DNA of 64,000 bases from Bordetella genomosp. 9 (GCF_002119725.1 NZ_CP021109.1:3906001-3970000), one strand, 5' to 3'; positions 33,150 to 45,406 are shown, numbered from the stretch's first letter. Made by a program: numbers and translations. Notes: generated by a model not told the origin, from the sequence alone.

Positions 33150-34073
33150 TCACCGGATGCGGATGCGCGGATCGACGATGCCGTAGGCGATATCGACCAG
33201 CAGGTTGACGATAATGATGACGAGCGCCAGCACCGTGACGCTGCCCTGCAGCACCGGGTAGTCGCGCGCGGCGATGGCATCGAAGGCGAGCGTGCCCATG
33301 CCGGGCCAGTTGAAGACTTTTTCGATGACGACAATGCCGCCGATCAGACCGCCGAACTGCAGCCCGATATAGGTGATGAGCGGAATCGCGCAATTGCGCA
33401 GGGCATGCTTGTACAGCACCACGCGCTCGCGCAGGCCCTTGCTGCGCGCCACCATCACGTACTGCGCCGATAAAGTTTCCAGCATGGTCGTTCGCACCAG
33501 CCGCACATTCGTGGCGCTGAGGATGATCGCCATGGTCAGCGCCGGCATGACAAGGCTGATGGGACCATCCCACCCTGATGGCGGCAGCAGCGGAAACGTA
33601 ATGGACAGCAGCAGCACCAGCATCAGCGCCAGCCAGAAGTTGGGAAACGACAGGCCGACCAGGGACAGAATGCGGATGAACTGGTCGGCGGCCTTGCCCT
33701 TGTGCACGGCGGCATGCACGCCCAGCGGAATCGAGACGATCAGCGATAGCGCCAGCGACACGAAAGCCAGCAACAGGGTCGCGGGCAGCGCATCGCCAAT
33801 CAACTGCGACACCGCGGTCCCGCCCATGAAACTGCGCCCGAAATCGCCGGATAGTATCCCGTGCATATACGACAGGTATTGCACGGAGAACGGACGGTTC
33901 AGCCCCAGAGCCTGGCGGATGTTCTGCAGATCCTGCTCCGTGACGCTGCCCGCGCCCTGAGTGAGCATGATGGCGGGATCGCCGGTCATGCGCACGGCAT
34001 AGGACACGAGCAAGGTCACGGCGACGATCACGAAGACCGCCTGCAGGACGCGTTTGACAAGAAAACCGATCAT
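33150..34073 (-). CDS. Dipeptide/oligopeptide ABC permease (DppB-like)
   Basis: This 307-residue permease has the DppB family start (MIGFLVKRVLQAVFVIVAVT) and the LGLNRPFSVQYLSYM and GDFGRSF segments. The coupling loop is YVMVARSKGLRERVVLYKHA. The C-terminus PVLQGSVTVLALVIIIVNLL is typical. It forms the membrane channel with the DppC-like permease, and its gene sits between the binding-protein and DppC genes. Confidence 0.95.
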   Translation of the reverse strand: MIGFLVKRVLQAVFVIVAVTLLVSYAVRMTGDPAIMLTQGAGSVTEQDLQNIRQALGLNRPFSVQYLSYMHGILSGDFGRSFMGGTAVSQLIGDALPATLLLAFVSLALSLIVSIPLGVHAAVHKGKAADQFIRILSLVGLSFPNFWLALMLVLLLSITFPLLPPSGWDGPISLVMPALTMAIILSATNVRLVRTTMLETLSAQYVMVARSKGLRERVVLYKHALRNCAIPLITYIGLQFGGLIGGIVVIEKVFNWPGMGTLAFDAIAARDYPVLQGSVTVLALVIIIVNLLVDIAYGIVDPRIRIR

Positions 34074-34116
34074 GGGAAAACCGCCCCGGATCGGCCGGGG
34101 CGCGAGTCAGGTTGGG

Positions 34117-35646
34117 CTACTCGACGGCGGCGTCGACGAAGCGGAAGCGGATGTCGCCGGGCACGCTCAGATTCTTTACGCGCTTGTTCACGCCCACCAC
34201 CGTGTCCAGCGCGTACAGCGGCATTTCCAGCGCGTTGTCCGCGACATAGGCGGCGATTTCACGCAGCATCTTCTGGCGCTCTTCCACGTTGTAGGTGTTG
34301 CGCTGCGCCTCGAGCATGGCATCCAGCTTCGGATCCTTGTCGTAGGGATTCCATTTCTGGCCGGTGTGGTACATCAGATAAGCGGTGTTGTCATAGTCGT
34401 ACGTCCATCCGCCCCAGTACATCTGCCACATTTCGCCCGTCTTGCCCTGCGGAATGATGTCGTTGATCAGGACTGGCGTTTCGTACGGTTTGATGGTCGT
34501 CTTGATGCCGACGCCTTGCAGATATCCCGCGATAGCCTGCGCCACCTCCCGGAACTGCGAGTCGCTGCCGCGGATGTCCAACTGAATGGAAGCCCCCGGC
34601 TTGACGCCAGCCTTGGCGAGCAATTTCTTCGCTTCGGCCGGATTGAAGGGCAGCGGTTTCAGCTCGGGGTCGTAGCCGAACGACAGATCGCCCTGGAAGC
34701 TGGCGATCGGCTTGGCATAGCCCAGCAGCAGCTGCTTGATGATGGCGTCGCGGTCCACCGCCATGATCAGGGCGCGGCGCACGTCGCGGTCCTTTGTGAT
34801 GCCGCGCGACGTGTCGTAGCGCGCCACCACGGTGCCCGGGCCGCTGGTGCTCACGATGACCGCATTGCTCGACTTCTTGATCGTATCGACCAAACCCAGC
34901 GGGATGGCCGTCGCGACGTCGACGCGGCCAGCCTGCAGCTCCGCGACCTGGGTGGCGGGCTCGGCGATGAAGCGGTACACCACTTGGTCCACCTTCGGCT
35001 TGCCGTCCCAGTAGTCGTCGTTGCGCGCCAGCGTCAGGCTGATCTTCGGCTTGTAATCGACGAACTTGAAGGGTCCCGTACCGACCGGGTGTTCATTGAA
35101 GTACGCGTCGCCCTTTTCCTGGATGTACTTGGGCGGCACGATCATCCCGCCATAACCGGCCAGCTTGGTCAGGATCACCGGATCGGACCGCTTCATCACG
35201 AAATCGACCGTGTACGGATCCACCACCACGACCTTGTCGATCGAGTTGTAGTTCGACTGCTGCGGCCCCTTGGCCCCTTCCGGGCCGAGCAGCCGGTCGA
35301 AGGTGAACTTGACCGCATCGGCATTGAACGGCTCGCCGTTGTGGAAGCGCACGTTCTGGCGAAGCTTGAAGCGGATCCGGGTGTCGTTGTCCAGGAACTC
35401 CCAGCCGGTTGCCAGGGCCGGACGCAGCTTCATGTCGGCGCCGCGCATGGTCAGGCCATCGAACAGGTTGCTGCCCACCGAGCCCCACCACGTCACGAAG
35501 GTGTCGATGGGGTCCCAGCTGCCGGCGTCCTGCGTGATCGCCACAGTGAGCGTGCCGGCGGCCTGGGCCGGCGCACCGGCGGCGAGCGCGCCGCCGACGG
35601 CAAACGCCGCGGCCAGCCCGCGTGCGGTCTTGGTGAAGGTAAACAT
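34117..35646 (-). CDS. ABC peptide-binding protein (family 5, DppA-like)
   Basis: This 509-residue periplasmic binding protein starts at the ATG at 35646, behind GGAGGCGC. Residues 1-29 form a signal peptide ending in APAQAA. GTLTVAITQDAGSWDPIDTF, RPALATGWEFLDNDT and YFNEHPVGTGPFKFVDY are characteristic SBP_bac_5 segments. It binds peptides or related compounds for the permeases downstream. A 66-bp gap separates it from the ATPase gene upstream in the same operon. Confidence 0.94.
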   Translation of the reverse strand: MFTFTKTARGLAAAFAVGGALAAGAPAQAAGTLTVAITQDAGSWDPIDTFVTWWGSVGSNLFDGLTMRGADMKLRPALATGWEFLDNDTRIRFKLRQNVRFHNGEPFNADAVKFTFDRLLGPEGAKGPQQSNYNSIDKVVVVDPYTVDFVMKRSDPVILTKLAGYGGMIVPPKYIQEKGDAYFNEHPVGTGPFKFVDYKPKISLTLARNDDYWDGKPKVDQVVYRFIAEPATQVAELQAGRVDVATAIPLGLVDTIKKSSNAVIVSTSGPGTVVARYDTSRGITKDRDVRRALIMAVDRDAIIKQLLLGYAKPIASFQGDLSFGYDPELKPLPFNPAEAKKLLAKAGVKPGASIQLDIRGSDSQFREVAQAIAGYLQGVGIKTTIKPYETPVLINDIIPQGKTGEMWQMYWGGWTYDYDNTAYLMYHTGQKWNPYDKDPKLDAMLEAQRNTYNVEERQKMLREIAAYVADNALEMPLYALDTVVGVNKRVKNLSVPGDIRFRFVDAAVE

Positions 35647-35712
35647 GAGCGCCTCCAGGAACGATTGCGTCGTCGCCGACGAAGTAGAAAACAGTCCGCG
35701 GCCCATCGCGGT

Positions 35713-37563
<1,851 letters not shown>

Positions 37564-37715
37564 GGAAAACCGTGAAACGTGTAAAAACGGAATCTTAACG
37601 ATTTATCCGCGCTTCTTGGACCGCCGGAGCCATGCCGCAGCCCCGGGGTATCCCTGCTTGCGCGCAGCACAAAAATGGTTCAGCAGCCATCGTGCTCGCC
37701 GCCGCACGACCATGC

Positions 37716-39251
37716 CTAGGGCGACAGCTCGCGGAATGCCAGGGTCTGGCCGTCGGCGTCGGTTTCTTCCATGCGCACCTTGAAGCCCCACAGCCGGGCA
37801 AGGTGTTTCATAACCTGGTCGGCCTCCTCGGGAACCAGGGGCCGTCCGCGCGTCTGCTGATGCCGCAGGACGAGCGAGCGGTCGGTATCGCGGTTGAAAC
37901 GCACCACCTGCACGTCCGGCACCAGGTTATCGCGGTTGTGCTGCTCCGCCAGCAGTTTCCGGACGTGGCGATACCCTTCGTCATCGTGGATCGCCACGAC
38001 CTCCAGCTGGGGGTTGTCCTCATGGTCCGCGATGGCGAAGAAGCGGAAGTCGCGGATCAGCTTGGGCGACAGGTATTGCGAAATGAAGGACTCGTCCTTG
38101 AAGTTGCGCATGGCGAAGTCCAGCGTCTTCAGCCAGTCGCTGCCGGCGATGTCAGGGAACCAGCGCCTGTCCTCTTCCGTCGGATGTTCGCAGATGCGCC
38201 GGATGTCGCTCATCATCGCAAAGCCCAGGGCGTAGGGATTGATGCCGCCATAGCCGCGCTGGTCGAAGCCGCGCTGGCACACCACGTTAGTATGGCTTTG
38301 CAGGAACTCGATCATGAACCCGTCATCGACCAGGCCTTTCTCGTGCAGACGGTTCAGCAGGGTGTAATGCCAGAAGGTTGCCCATCCTTCATTCATCACC
38401 TTGGTCTGCATCTGCGGGTAGTAGTACTGCGCGATCTTGCGGACGATGCGCACCAGCTCGCGCTGCCATGTCTGCAGCTTCGGCGAGTACTTCTCGATGA
38501 AGTACAGAATGTTTTCTTCAGGCTCTGCGGGAAAAACCTCGCGCTTTTCGCTGCCGGTCTGCTCTGCCTTGGGCACGGTACGCCACAGGTCGTTGAACTG
38601 GATGCGCTGGTATTCCTCGCGGTCCGCCACGCGCTGAAGCTCTTCCTTGTGCGACACCGGCGCCGGCCGCTTGTAGCGGTCCACGCCGTGCGAAGACAAG
38701 GCATGGCAGGAATCCAGAATCTCCTCGACGGCATCGATGCCGTAGCGGTCCTCGCAAGCCATCACGTAGTTGCGCGCGAACACCAGGTAGTCCAGCACCC
38801 CGTCGGCATCGGTCCATTGCCGGAATAAATAATTACCCTTGAAGAAGGAGTTGTGGCCGTAGCAGGCGTGCGCAATCACCAGCGCCTGCATCGCCATGGA
38901 GTTCTCCTCCATCAGATATGCGATGCAAGGGTTGGAATTGATGACGATCTCGTAGGCCAGCCCCTGCACGCCGCGGCGGTATGCCTGCTCGTTGCGGATG
39001 AATTCCTTGCCGTAGGACCAGTGGGGATAGCCGACCGGCAGACCGGCCGAGGCGTACGCGTCCAGCATCTGCTCGGACGTGATGATTTCGATCTGATTGG
39101 GATAGGTGTCCAGCTTGAATTCGGCGGCCACTTCGGCGATTGCCTCGTCGTAGCGGCGGATCAGGTCGAACGTCCATTCCGACCCGGTCGATATGGGGGA
39201 CGCCGCGCGGCCGATGCGGGGACCCTCCAGGGTACTCAGGAACTCGCTCAC
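37716..39251 (-). CDS. spoVR: SpoVR-family protein
   Basis: This is a 511-residue protein when started at the GTG at 39251, which has a perfect AGGAGG 8 nt upstream (39260-39265) and gives the normal SpoVR length. A frame from an ATG at 39413 would add 54 Pro/Gly/Arg-rich residues and overlap yeaH by ATGA. Conserved stretches include WTFDLIRRYDEAI, TYPNQIEIITSEQM, YEIVINSNPCIAYLMEENSM, HACYGHNSFFKGNYLFRQW and MNEGWATFWHY. The function is unclear; the gene almost always sits with prkA and yeaH in stress- or starvation-induced operons, as here. Confidence 0.92.
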   Translation of the reverse strand: MSEFLSTLEGPRIGRAASPISTGSEWTFDLIRRYDEAIAEVAAEFKLDTYPNQIEIITSEQMLDAYASAGLPVGYPHWSYGKEFIRNEQAYRRGVQGLAYEIVINSNPCIAYLMEENSMAMQALVIAHACYGHNSFFKGNYLFRQWTDADGVLDYLVFARNYVMACEDRYGIDAVEEILDSCHALSSHGVDRYKRPAPVSHKEELQRVADREEYQRIQFNDLWRTVPKAEQTGSEKREVFPAEPEENILYFIEKYSPKLQTWQRELVRIVRKIAQYYYPQMQTKVMNEGWATFWHYTLLNRLHEKGLVDDGFMIEFLQSHTNVVCQRGFDQRGYGGINPYALGFAMMSDIRRICEHPTEEDRRWFPDIAGSDWLKTLDFAMRNFKDESFISQYLSPKLIRDFRFFAIADHEDNPQLEVVAIHDDEGYRHVRKLLAEQHNRDNLVPDVQVVRFNRDTDRSLVLRHQQTRGRPLVPEEADQVMKHLARLWGFKVRMEETDADGQTLAFRELSP

Positions 39252-39409
39252 TTCACTATCCTCCTGTCGCGGCGCGTCGTCCTCGGGGACAGACACCTTG
39301 CGCGTATCGCCCGGCCCCGTGCGGGGCGCCGGGGCGCTGTCGCCATGCCGCTGCGCGGGATTCTCGCGCGGCGAGATGCCGCCACCGTCCGGCGGCCGGG
39401 TCCGGGCTG

Positions 39410-40675
39410 TCATGCCACCGCCTCTTTGCGGAAAAGCTCGTGGAACACGGAGAAAATCTCGCCGCGCTCGGAGATCCGGCGCATCACGAAATGCTCGGCC
39501 GGCTCGCGCTCGTACTCGGCCCAGAGACTGCTCTTGCGCACGTCATGGGTATCGTGGATTTCGATGTACGCGAAATAGCGTGCGGCGGGGAGCAGATGCT
39601 CCGACAGGAAACGCGCGCTGCGCGCCGCGTCCGCGCCAAAGGAGTCGCCGTCGCTGGCCTGTGCCGCATAGATGTTCCAGGTGGACGGCGAATACCGCTT
39701 CGCGATGACGTCCCGCATCAGCTCCAGCGCGGAGAGCACCACCGTACCGCCGCTCTTGGGGTCGTGGAAAAAGGTGTCTTCGTCCACTTCCTCCGCGTTG
39801 TCGGTGTGACGGATGAAAACCAGGTCCACATGCTCATACTTGCGCATCAGGAACAGGTACAGCAAGGTGAAAAACCGCTTGGCCAGGTCCTTTTTGTTCT
39901 CATCCATGGAACCGGAAACGTCCATCAGGCAGAACATCACCGCGCGAGCCATGGGCACCGATACCGACACGCGATGGCGGTAGCGCAGATCGATCTCATC
40001 AAGGAACGGCACTTTCGAGAGCCGCGCGCGGCAGGATTCGACTTCGGCCCGGGCGGCCTCCAGCGCCGCCTTCGGCGCGCCCTTGCGTTCCAGCTCTTCC
40101 AGGCGATCCTCCGCTTCGGACAGCTCGCGGCGGGCGCCCACGCTCAAGGCGATACGACGGGACAGCGATGCCTTGAGTGTGCGGCCCACGCTCAGCGAGC
40201 TCGGCGAACCCGTGGTGGTGTAGCCGGCCCGGTGCCATTTTTTCTGGTGCACCTCGCCCAGCTGGGTACGCGCCAGATGCGGCAGCTCCAGGTCCTCGAA
40301 AAAGAAATTCAGGAATTCGGCGCGCGACAGGGTGAAGGTGAACTGATCGACGGAATCGCCCTCGCCAGGGTCGCCGCGCCCGCTGCCATCGCCCCCGCCG
40401 TCGGGCCGGTCGATGGTGTCGCCTTTCGCGAATTCCCGGTTGCCGGGATGCACGATTTCACGGTCCCCGCCCATGCCGTGGCGCAGGCGGGGCTCGGAGA
40501 TATCCCGGGCGGGAAGGTTGATTTCCCCGCCCTGGTCCATCTCTTCGATCGAGCGCTCCCGTATCAGGTCCCGTACCGCCTTGCGGACCTGGTGCTTGTA
40601 GCGCCGCAGAAACCGCTCGCGGTTGACGGCGCTCTTGTTGCGTCCGTTGAGACGACGATCGATAAGTGAATTCAT
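39410..40675 (-). CDS. yeaH: YeaH/YhbH family protein (DUF444, vWA-like)
   Basis: This 421-residue protein starts at the ATG at 40675, behind GAGG. The N-terminus is basic (IDRRLNGRNKSAVNRERFLRR). A Gly/Asp-rich linker (~95-108) precedes the main domain, which contains a vWA MIDAS motif, DVSGSMDE, followed by the T-containing SGGTVVLSALEL segment. It lies 10 bp after prkA and before spoVR. The YeaG/YeaH pair is linked to nitrogen starvation and stationary-phase responses in enterics; the role here is inferred. Confidence 0.92.
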   Translation of the reverse strand: MNSLIDRRLNGRNKSAVNRERFLRRYKHQVRKAVRDLIRERSIEEMDQGGEINLPARDISEPRLRHGMGGDREIVHPGNREFAKGDTIDRPDGGGDGSGRGDPGEGDSVDQFTFTLSRAEFLNFFFEDLELPHLARTQLGEVHQKKWHRAGYTTTGSPSSLSVGRTLKASLSRRIALSVGARRELSEAEDRLEELERKGAPKAALEAARAEVESCRARLSKVPFLDEIDLRYRHRVSVSVPMARAVMFCLMDVSGSMDENKKDLAKRFFTLLYLFLMRKYEHVDLVFIRHTDNAEEVDEDTFFHDPKSGGTVVLSALELMRDVIAKRYSPSTWNIYAAQASDGDSFGADAARSARFLSEHLLPAARYFAYIEIHDTHDVRKSSLWAEYEREPAEHFVMRRISERGEIFSVFHELFRKEAVA

Positions 40676-40685
40676 ACTACCTCGC

Positions 40686-42611
40686 TCAGGAGGACTTTCG
40701 CACCCGCAAGTACCATTCGCAAAGCAGGCGGACCTGCTTTTCGGTATAGCCTTTTTCGACCATGCGCTCGACAAAGCTCTGGTGCTTGCTCTTGTCCTCC
40801 GCCGACGCCTTGGCGTTGAAGGAGATGACCGGCAACAAGTCTTCCGTGTTGGAGAACATCTTCTTCTCGATGACCTCCCGCAGCTTTTCGTAGCTCGTCC
40901 AGGCGGGGTTGCGGCCGCCATTGTTGGCGCGCGCCCGCAGGACGAAATTCACGATCTCGTTGCGGAAGTCCTTCGGATTGGCGATGCCCGCCGGCTTTTC
41001 TATCTTCTCCAGCTCATCATTGAGCGCGGACCGGTCGAAGCTTTCGCCGGTCTCCGGATCGCGGAATTCCTCGTCTTGGATCCAGCAGTCTGCGAAGGTG
41101 ACGTAGCGGTCGAAAATATTCTGCCCGTACTCGGAATACGACTCCAGGTAGGCCGTCTGGATCTCCTTGCCGATGAACTCGGCATACCGCGGCGCCAGAT
41201 AGCCCTTGATGAATTCCAGGTAGCGGCGCCGCGTTTCTTCCGGGAAGTCCTCACGCGCGATTCGCTGCTCCAGCACATACATCAGGTGAACCGGATTGGC
41301 GGCCACCTCCGTCTGGTCGTAGTTGAAAACGCTGGACAGGATCTTGTACGCGAACCGCGTGGAAACCCCGGTCATGCCTTCGTCCGTGCCGGCGTAGTCC
41401 TTGTACTCCTGCAGCGCCTTCGCCTTGGGATCCACATCCTTCAGGCTCTCGCCGTCATAAACGCGCATTTTTGAATAAATGCTGGAGTTTTCCGGCTCCT
41501 TGAGCCGCGTCAGGACGGAAAACTGGGCCATCATGTCCAGCGTTCCAGGGGCGCATGGCGCATCGGCCAGGGAGCTATTGCGCAGCAGCTTGTCGTAGAT
41601 CTGGACTTCTTCCGAGACTTGCAGGCAGTACGGCACCTTGACGATGTAGATGCGATCCAGGAACGCTTCGTTGTGGCGGTTGTTCCGGAAGGTCTGCCAT
41701 TCCGACTCGTTGGAGTGCGCCAGGATCATGCCGTTGAACGGAATGGCGGAAAAACCCTCGGTGCCCTTGAAGTTGCCTTCCTGCGTCGCCGTCAGCAACG
41801 GGTGCAGCATCTTGATGGGCGCCTTGAACATTTCCACGAATTCCAGCAGTCCCTGGTTGGCCAGGCACAGCCCGCCGGAATAGCTATAGGCGTCCGGATC
41901 GTCCTGCGAATACCGGTCGAGCTTGCGGATGTCGACCTTGCCGACCAGGGAGGAGATGTCCTGGTTGTTTTCGTCGCCCGGTTCGGTCTTGGCAATCGCG
42001 ATCTGACGCAGCACGGAGGGTGTCAGGCGCACCACGCGGAACTGCGAAATATCGCCGTCGTACTCCTTCAGCCGCTTTACGGCCCAGGGCGACATGATGC
42101 CGCTCAGGTAACGGCGGGGAATGCCGTAATCCTTCTCCAGCTGTTCACCGAAGCGATTCGGATTGAACAGTCCCAAAGGGGTTTCGTTTACCGGCGACCC
42201 TTTCAAGGCGTAGATGGGATACGTTTCCATCAGCGCCTTCAGCCTTTCCGCGATGGATGATTTTCCGCCTCCGACCGGACCGAGCAGATACAGAATCTGC
42301 TTGCGCTCTTCCAAGCCCTGCGCCGCGTGCTTGAAGAACGACACGATCTGGCCGATCACATCCTCCATGCCGAAGAATTCTTTGAAGGCCGGGTAGCGCC
42401 GGATGATCCGATTGGAAAACAGCCGCGACAGCCGCGGATCGTTGCGCGTATCGACGATTTCCGGTTCGCCGATCGCGGCCAGCATCCGTTCCGCGGGACT
42501 GGCATAAGCCATCGGGTCACGCTTGCACAGGTCCAGATATTCCTCGAGCGAGAGCTCGGTTTCCTGATCCCTGGCGTACTGCGATTTGAAGCCTTCGACG
42601 ATGTTCAGCAT
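40686..42611 (-). CDS. prkA: PrkA-family serine protein kinase (YeaG)
   Basis: This 641-residue protein has an N-terminal AAA domain with Walker A GPVGGGKSS (111-119) and a C-terminal PrkA kinase-like domain (ARANNGGRNPAWTSYEKLRE, then MFSNTEDLLPVISFNAKAS). It starts behind GGAGG. It is the first gene of prkA-yeaH-spoVR. Family members are induced in stationary phase or nitrogen stress and phosphorylate or act on proteins by an incompletely understood mechanism. Confidence 0.95.
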   Translation of the reverse strand: MLNIVEGFKSQYARDQETELSLEEYLDLCKRDPMAYASPAERMLAAIGEPEIVDTRNDPRLSRLFSNRIIRRYPAFKEFFGMEDVIGQIVSFFKHAAQGLEERKQILYLLGPVGGGKSSIAERLKALMETYPIYALKGSPVNETPLGLFNPNRFGEQLEKDYGIPRRYLSGIMSPWAVKRLKEYDGDISQFRVVRLTPSVLRQIAIAKTEPGDENNQDISSLVGKVDIRKLDRYSQDDPDAYSYSGGLCLANQGLLEFVEMFKAPIKMLHPLLTATQEGNFKGTEGFSAIPFNGMILAHSNESEWQTFRNNRHNEAFLDRIYIVKVPYCLQVSEEVQIYDKLLRNSSLADAPCAPGTLDMMAQFSVLTRLKEPENSSIYSKMRVYDGESLKDVDPKAKALQEYKDYAGTDEGMTGVSTRFAYKILSSVFNYDQTEVAANPVHLMYVLEQRIAREDFPEETRRRYLEFIKGYLAPRYAEFIGKEIQTAYLESYSEYGQNIFDRYVTFADCWIQDEEFRDPETGESFDRSALNDELEKIEKPAGIANPKDFRNEIVNFVLRARANNGGRNPAWTSYEKLREVIEKKMFSNTEDLLPVISFNAKASAEDKSKHQSFVERMVEKGYTEKQVRLLCEWYLRVRKSS

Positions 42612-42901
42612 TGGGATACCTCCAACAACATCAGAAAAGGGCCTAGCCGTGCTCCGTCATCCCATTGTGTGCCCTATTTGGCTCCGTGTCGCGAGAAGTG
42701 ATCACCATATCTTGGTTCATGGCGCTGCTATGTTGCTTTCCCCACACAGCTATCGCAACGGTTTTACGGCCATACGGTTTAGTCCGTCAGCGCCCATGGC
42801 AAGTTCCTGGCGCCCCGCACTTGAACGCGCTTTGCAAAGGGTCTTGTCGCACTCCGGGTTGATGAATAACCATGATGAGACTGTCGGAATCGCAAGGAAA
42901 T
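42612..42901. other. Intergenic region upstream of prkA, downstream of ribE
   Basis: These 290 bp lie between ribE (minus, ending at 42902) and prkA (minus, starting at 42611). They are AT-richer than the coding DNA. I looked for a -24/-12 promoter on the prkA strand, because yeaG-type operons can be nitrogen-regulated, and found none with correct spacing. No clear terminator for ribE is visible either. Confidence 0.45.
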
Positions 42902-43543
42902 TCACCGTTTTTGCGAATGCGCGGCCTCGTCGGAAACTCGCATCATTCGTTCGACGTACCTCGCGATCATGTCGATCTCCAGGTTGACTTTGTCGCCCAC
43001 CTTTACGTTACGCAACGTGGTCGCGCCTTGTGTATGAGGAATTACGTTAATGGTGATCTCACTACCCTCTGGTGCATCGATGACACGGTTCACTGTGAGG
43101 CTGATGCCGTTTACCGTCACAGAGCCTTTATAGGCCAGATATTTCGCCATTTCGCGGGGCGCGCGGATAACCAATTCCCGTGATTCGCCGACCGGCGCAT
43201 AACGCAATACCTGCCCCAATCCATCGACGTGCCCGGACACCAAGTGGCCTCCAAGCGCGTCGCCGAGCCGCAGCGACTTTTCCAGATTCACTTCGCCTTC
43301 ACGGTCCAAACCGACGGTGCGATCCAGGCTTTCACGCGACACGTCGATGTCGAAACCGCCATCGTGCAAATCCACCACTGTCATGCATGCGCCCTGGACC
43401 GCGATCGAGTCGCCCAAGCGCACATCCGATAAATCGAGATTCCCGGCGTCGATCCTTGCCCGTATCCCGCCGCCGCGATCCGCGCTCGCATAGGGCTGGA
43501 CTTGGACAATTCGGCCGACGGCCGCAACGATGCCGGTGAACAT
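42902..43543 (-). CDS. ribE: Riboflavin synthase alpha chain
   Basis: This 213-residue protein starts with the family hallmark MFTGIV. Two lumazine-binding repeats are visible: SDVRLGDSIAVQGACMTVV in the first half, and LAYKGSVTVNGISLTVNRV (the ...VDGISLT-type motif) in the second. HLVSGHVDGLG is also conserved. It dismutates two 6,7-dimethyl-8-ribityllumazine molecules to riboflavin. It lies downstream of ribD, separated by 172 bp in which no FMN riboswitch is recognisable. Confidence 0.96.
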   Translation of the reverse strand: MFTGIVAAVGRIVQVQPYASADRGGGIRARIDAGNLDLSDVRLGDSIAVQGACMTVVDLHDGGFDIDVSRESLDRTVGLDREGEVNLEKSLRLGDALGGHLVSGHVDGLGQVLRYAPVGESRELVIRAPREMAKYLAYKGSVTVNGISLTVNRVIDAPEGSEITINVIPHTQGATTLRNVKVGDKVNLEIDMIARYVERMMRVSDEAAHSQKR

Positions 43544-43715
43544 ACAAAAAGCTCCTGGAATATGGAAAATGACATCGACGTCGGCGTCGTCCCGGACCTA
43601 TGCGCATGCGGCGGGCCTGACAGCGCCGACTCTGTATCGATAGGATACGCGCTTGGCGAAAAAGCCGGGGGAAGGCCCTGACGCAATATCGTGAACCGGC
43701 GAAAAAATGCCGGCG

Positions 43716-44927
43716 CTAGCGGGCCGGCGCCGCCGGCGAATGGGGAGTAGCAGCAGCCAGCAGGGACTGCCAACGATCGGCGAAGCGGCCGCGAAGCCGC
43801 ACATCGCGGCCCACGGGCTGGATATCGATGAAGTCGAAACGGCGCGCGGCATCCAGGTGGGACAGCATGGGCAGCTTCACCATGCCGGGCGCATCGCCCA
43901 GCAGCACGGGCGCCACATAGGCCAGGATCTCATCCACGCACCCCGCGGACAGCAGCGCGCCGGTCAAGCCCGCGCCGGCCTCCACGTGCACTTCATTGAC
44001 ATCGTGGCGGGCCATCCAGGCCATCATGGCAGCCAGGTCGACACGGCCCTTTTCCGCTGCGGGAAGCACGATGACACGAGCATTGCGGCGCCCCAGGCGT
44101 TCCGCCTTGACGGGGTCGTCCGTGGCGGTGAACACCCAGACTTCACCGCCGTCGAACAGACGAGCGCTTTCGGAAATTTGCAAATTGCCATCGACGACCG
44201 CCCTGCGCGGTTGCCTGGGCACGGGCACCTCGCGCACAGTCAATCGCGGGTCATCCTTCAGCACCGTGCCCATGCCTGTGAGCACCACGTCGGCGCGGGC
44301 GCGCCATGCGTGGCCGTCGGCTCGGGCGGGATGGTCCGTAATCCATTGCGACATGCCGTTATGCAGCGCGCTGCGCCCATCCAGGGATGCCGCCATCTTG
44401 GCCCAGACCCACGGCGTTCCCCTGCTCATCCGCGCCGCGAAGCCGGCATTCAGCGCCAGCGCGTCCTCCAGGCACACGCCGGTCGTCACCGGGATGCCGG
44501 CTGCCCTCAGGCGCGCCAGGCCGGCGCCGTTGACCTGCGGATTCGGATCGCCCATGGCGACCACGACGCGCCCCGGCGCCGCGTCGATCACAGCGTCGAC
44601 ACAAGGGGGCGTGCGTCCGTAATGACTGCAGGGCTCCAGGGTGACGTAGAAGGTCGCCCCGGCGACCGACTCCCCGCGGGAAGCGGCATCGCGAAGGGCG
44701 CATATTTCGGCATGCGGTCCGCCCGGAGGCTGCGTGGCGCCCTGCCCCAACACCCGGTTGTCCCGCACGATGACGCAGCCCACGCGCGGGTTGGGTGCGG
44801 TGGTATAGAGCACCTCGCGCGCCAGCGACAAGGCATGGCCCATCCAATGGCGGTCCCGGGCGGCCGGATCGACCGGCCCTGAAGGGGGCGCGGCCGCCGC
44901 GGGCGACTGCGGCGGATTATTGCTCAT
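43716..44927 (-). CDS. ribD: Bifunctional riboflavin deaminase/reductase
   Basis: This 403-residue protein has an N-terminal deaminase domain with zinc motifs HAEICAL and [11 protein letters not shown], preceded by NPRVGCVIV, and a C-terminal reductase domain ([51 protein letters not shown]). It catalyses the second and third steps of riboflavin synthesis. A Pro/Ala-rich N-terminal ~20 residues is extra. The start overlaps the nrdR stop (ATGA), and it is in the conserved glyA-nrdR-ribD-ribE order. Confidence 0.96.
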   Translation of the reverse strand: MSNNPPQSPAAAAPPSGPVDPAARDRHWMGHALSLAREVLYTTAPNPRVGCVIVRDNRVLGQGATQPPGGPHAEICALRDAASRGESVAGATFYVTLEPCSHYGRTPPCVDAVIDAAPGRVVVAMGDPNPQVNGAGLARLRAAGIPVTTGVCLEDALALNAGFAARMSRGTPWVWAKMAASLDGRSALHNGMSQWITDHPARADGHAWRARADVVLTGMGTVLKDDPRLTVREVPVPRQPRRAVVDGNLQISESARLFDGGEVWVFTATDDPVKAERLGRRNARVIVLPAAEKGRVDLAAMMAWMARHDVNEVHVEAGAGLTGALLSAGCVDEILAYVAPVLLGDAPGMVKLPMLSHLDAARRFDFIDIQPVGRDVRLRGRFADRWQSLLAAATPHSPAAPAR

Positions 44928-45406
44928 GACTCCTTCCGAAGCTTGCCGGACAGCAGCGGCCCCTGCATCTCCCGAATGGCCTCGATGAACTCGCCGATGT
45001 CTTCGAAGCTGCGATAGACGGAAGCGAAGCGGACATACGCGACCTTGTCCAGCTTCTTCAGTTCGGTCATGACCAATTCGCCGACGTAGGCGGAGGGCAC
45101 TTCGCGCTTGCCGCTGGTCAGCAGGCTTTCCTCGATCCGCGCCACGGCCGCGTCGACGTCTTCGGTACTGACGGGCCGCTTGCGCAGCGCCAGCGCCAGG
45201 CTGCCTCGCAGCTTGCCTTGGTCGTAGTCGCTGCGGCTGCCATTGCGCTTGACGATGGAAGGCATCACCAGCTCGACGCGCTCATAGGTGGTGAAGCGCT
45301 TGTCGCAGTGCTGGCAACGGCGCCGCCGGCGGATGGTATCGCCTTCCTCCGACACCCGGCTGTCGATGACCTGGGTGTCGGCATGGCCGCAAAACGGGCA
45401 GCGCAC
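44924..45406 (-). CDS. nrdR: Transcriptional repressor NrdR
   Basis: This 160-residue protein has an N-terminal zinc ribbon ([17 protein letters not shown] with CQHC) and the basic RRRRR segment, followed by the ATP-cone domain ([33 protein letters not shown]). It senses ATP/dATP and represses ribonucleotide reductase genes. It lies 24 bp after glyA and is coupled to ribD. Confidence 0.97.
   Translation of the reverse strand: MRCPFCGHADTQVIDSRVSEEGDTIRRRRRCQHCDKRFTTYERVELVMPSIVKRNGSRSDYDQGKLRGSLALALRKRPVSTEDVDAAVARIEESLLTSGKREVPSAYVGELVMTELKKLDKVAYVRFASVYRSFEDIGEFIEAIREMQGPLLSGKLRKES

Noticed and set aside
31541..33208. 555-codon plus-strand frame opposite the M14 peptidase and DppC genes
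   Set aside because: It lacks motifs and is explained by the complementary strand of two well-conserved genes.
42612..42901. Possible sigma-54 promoter for prkA
   Set aside because: No GG-N10-GC element with acceptable flanking bases was found on the prkA strand.
43544..43715. FMN riboswitch upstream of ribE
   Set aside because: The conserved RFN helices and AGGG/GACGG-type segments are not visible, and the gap is only 172 bp.
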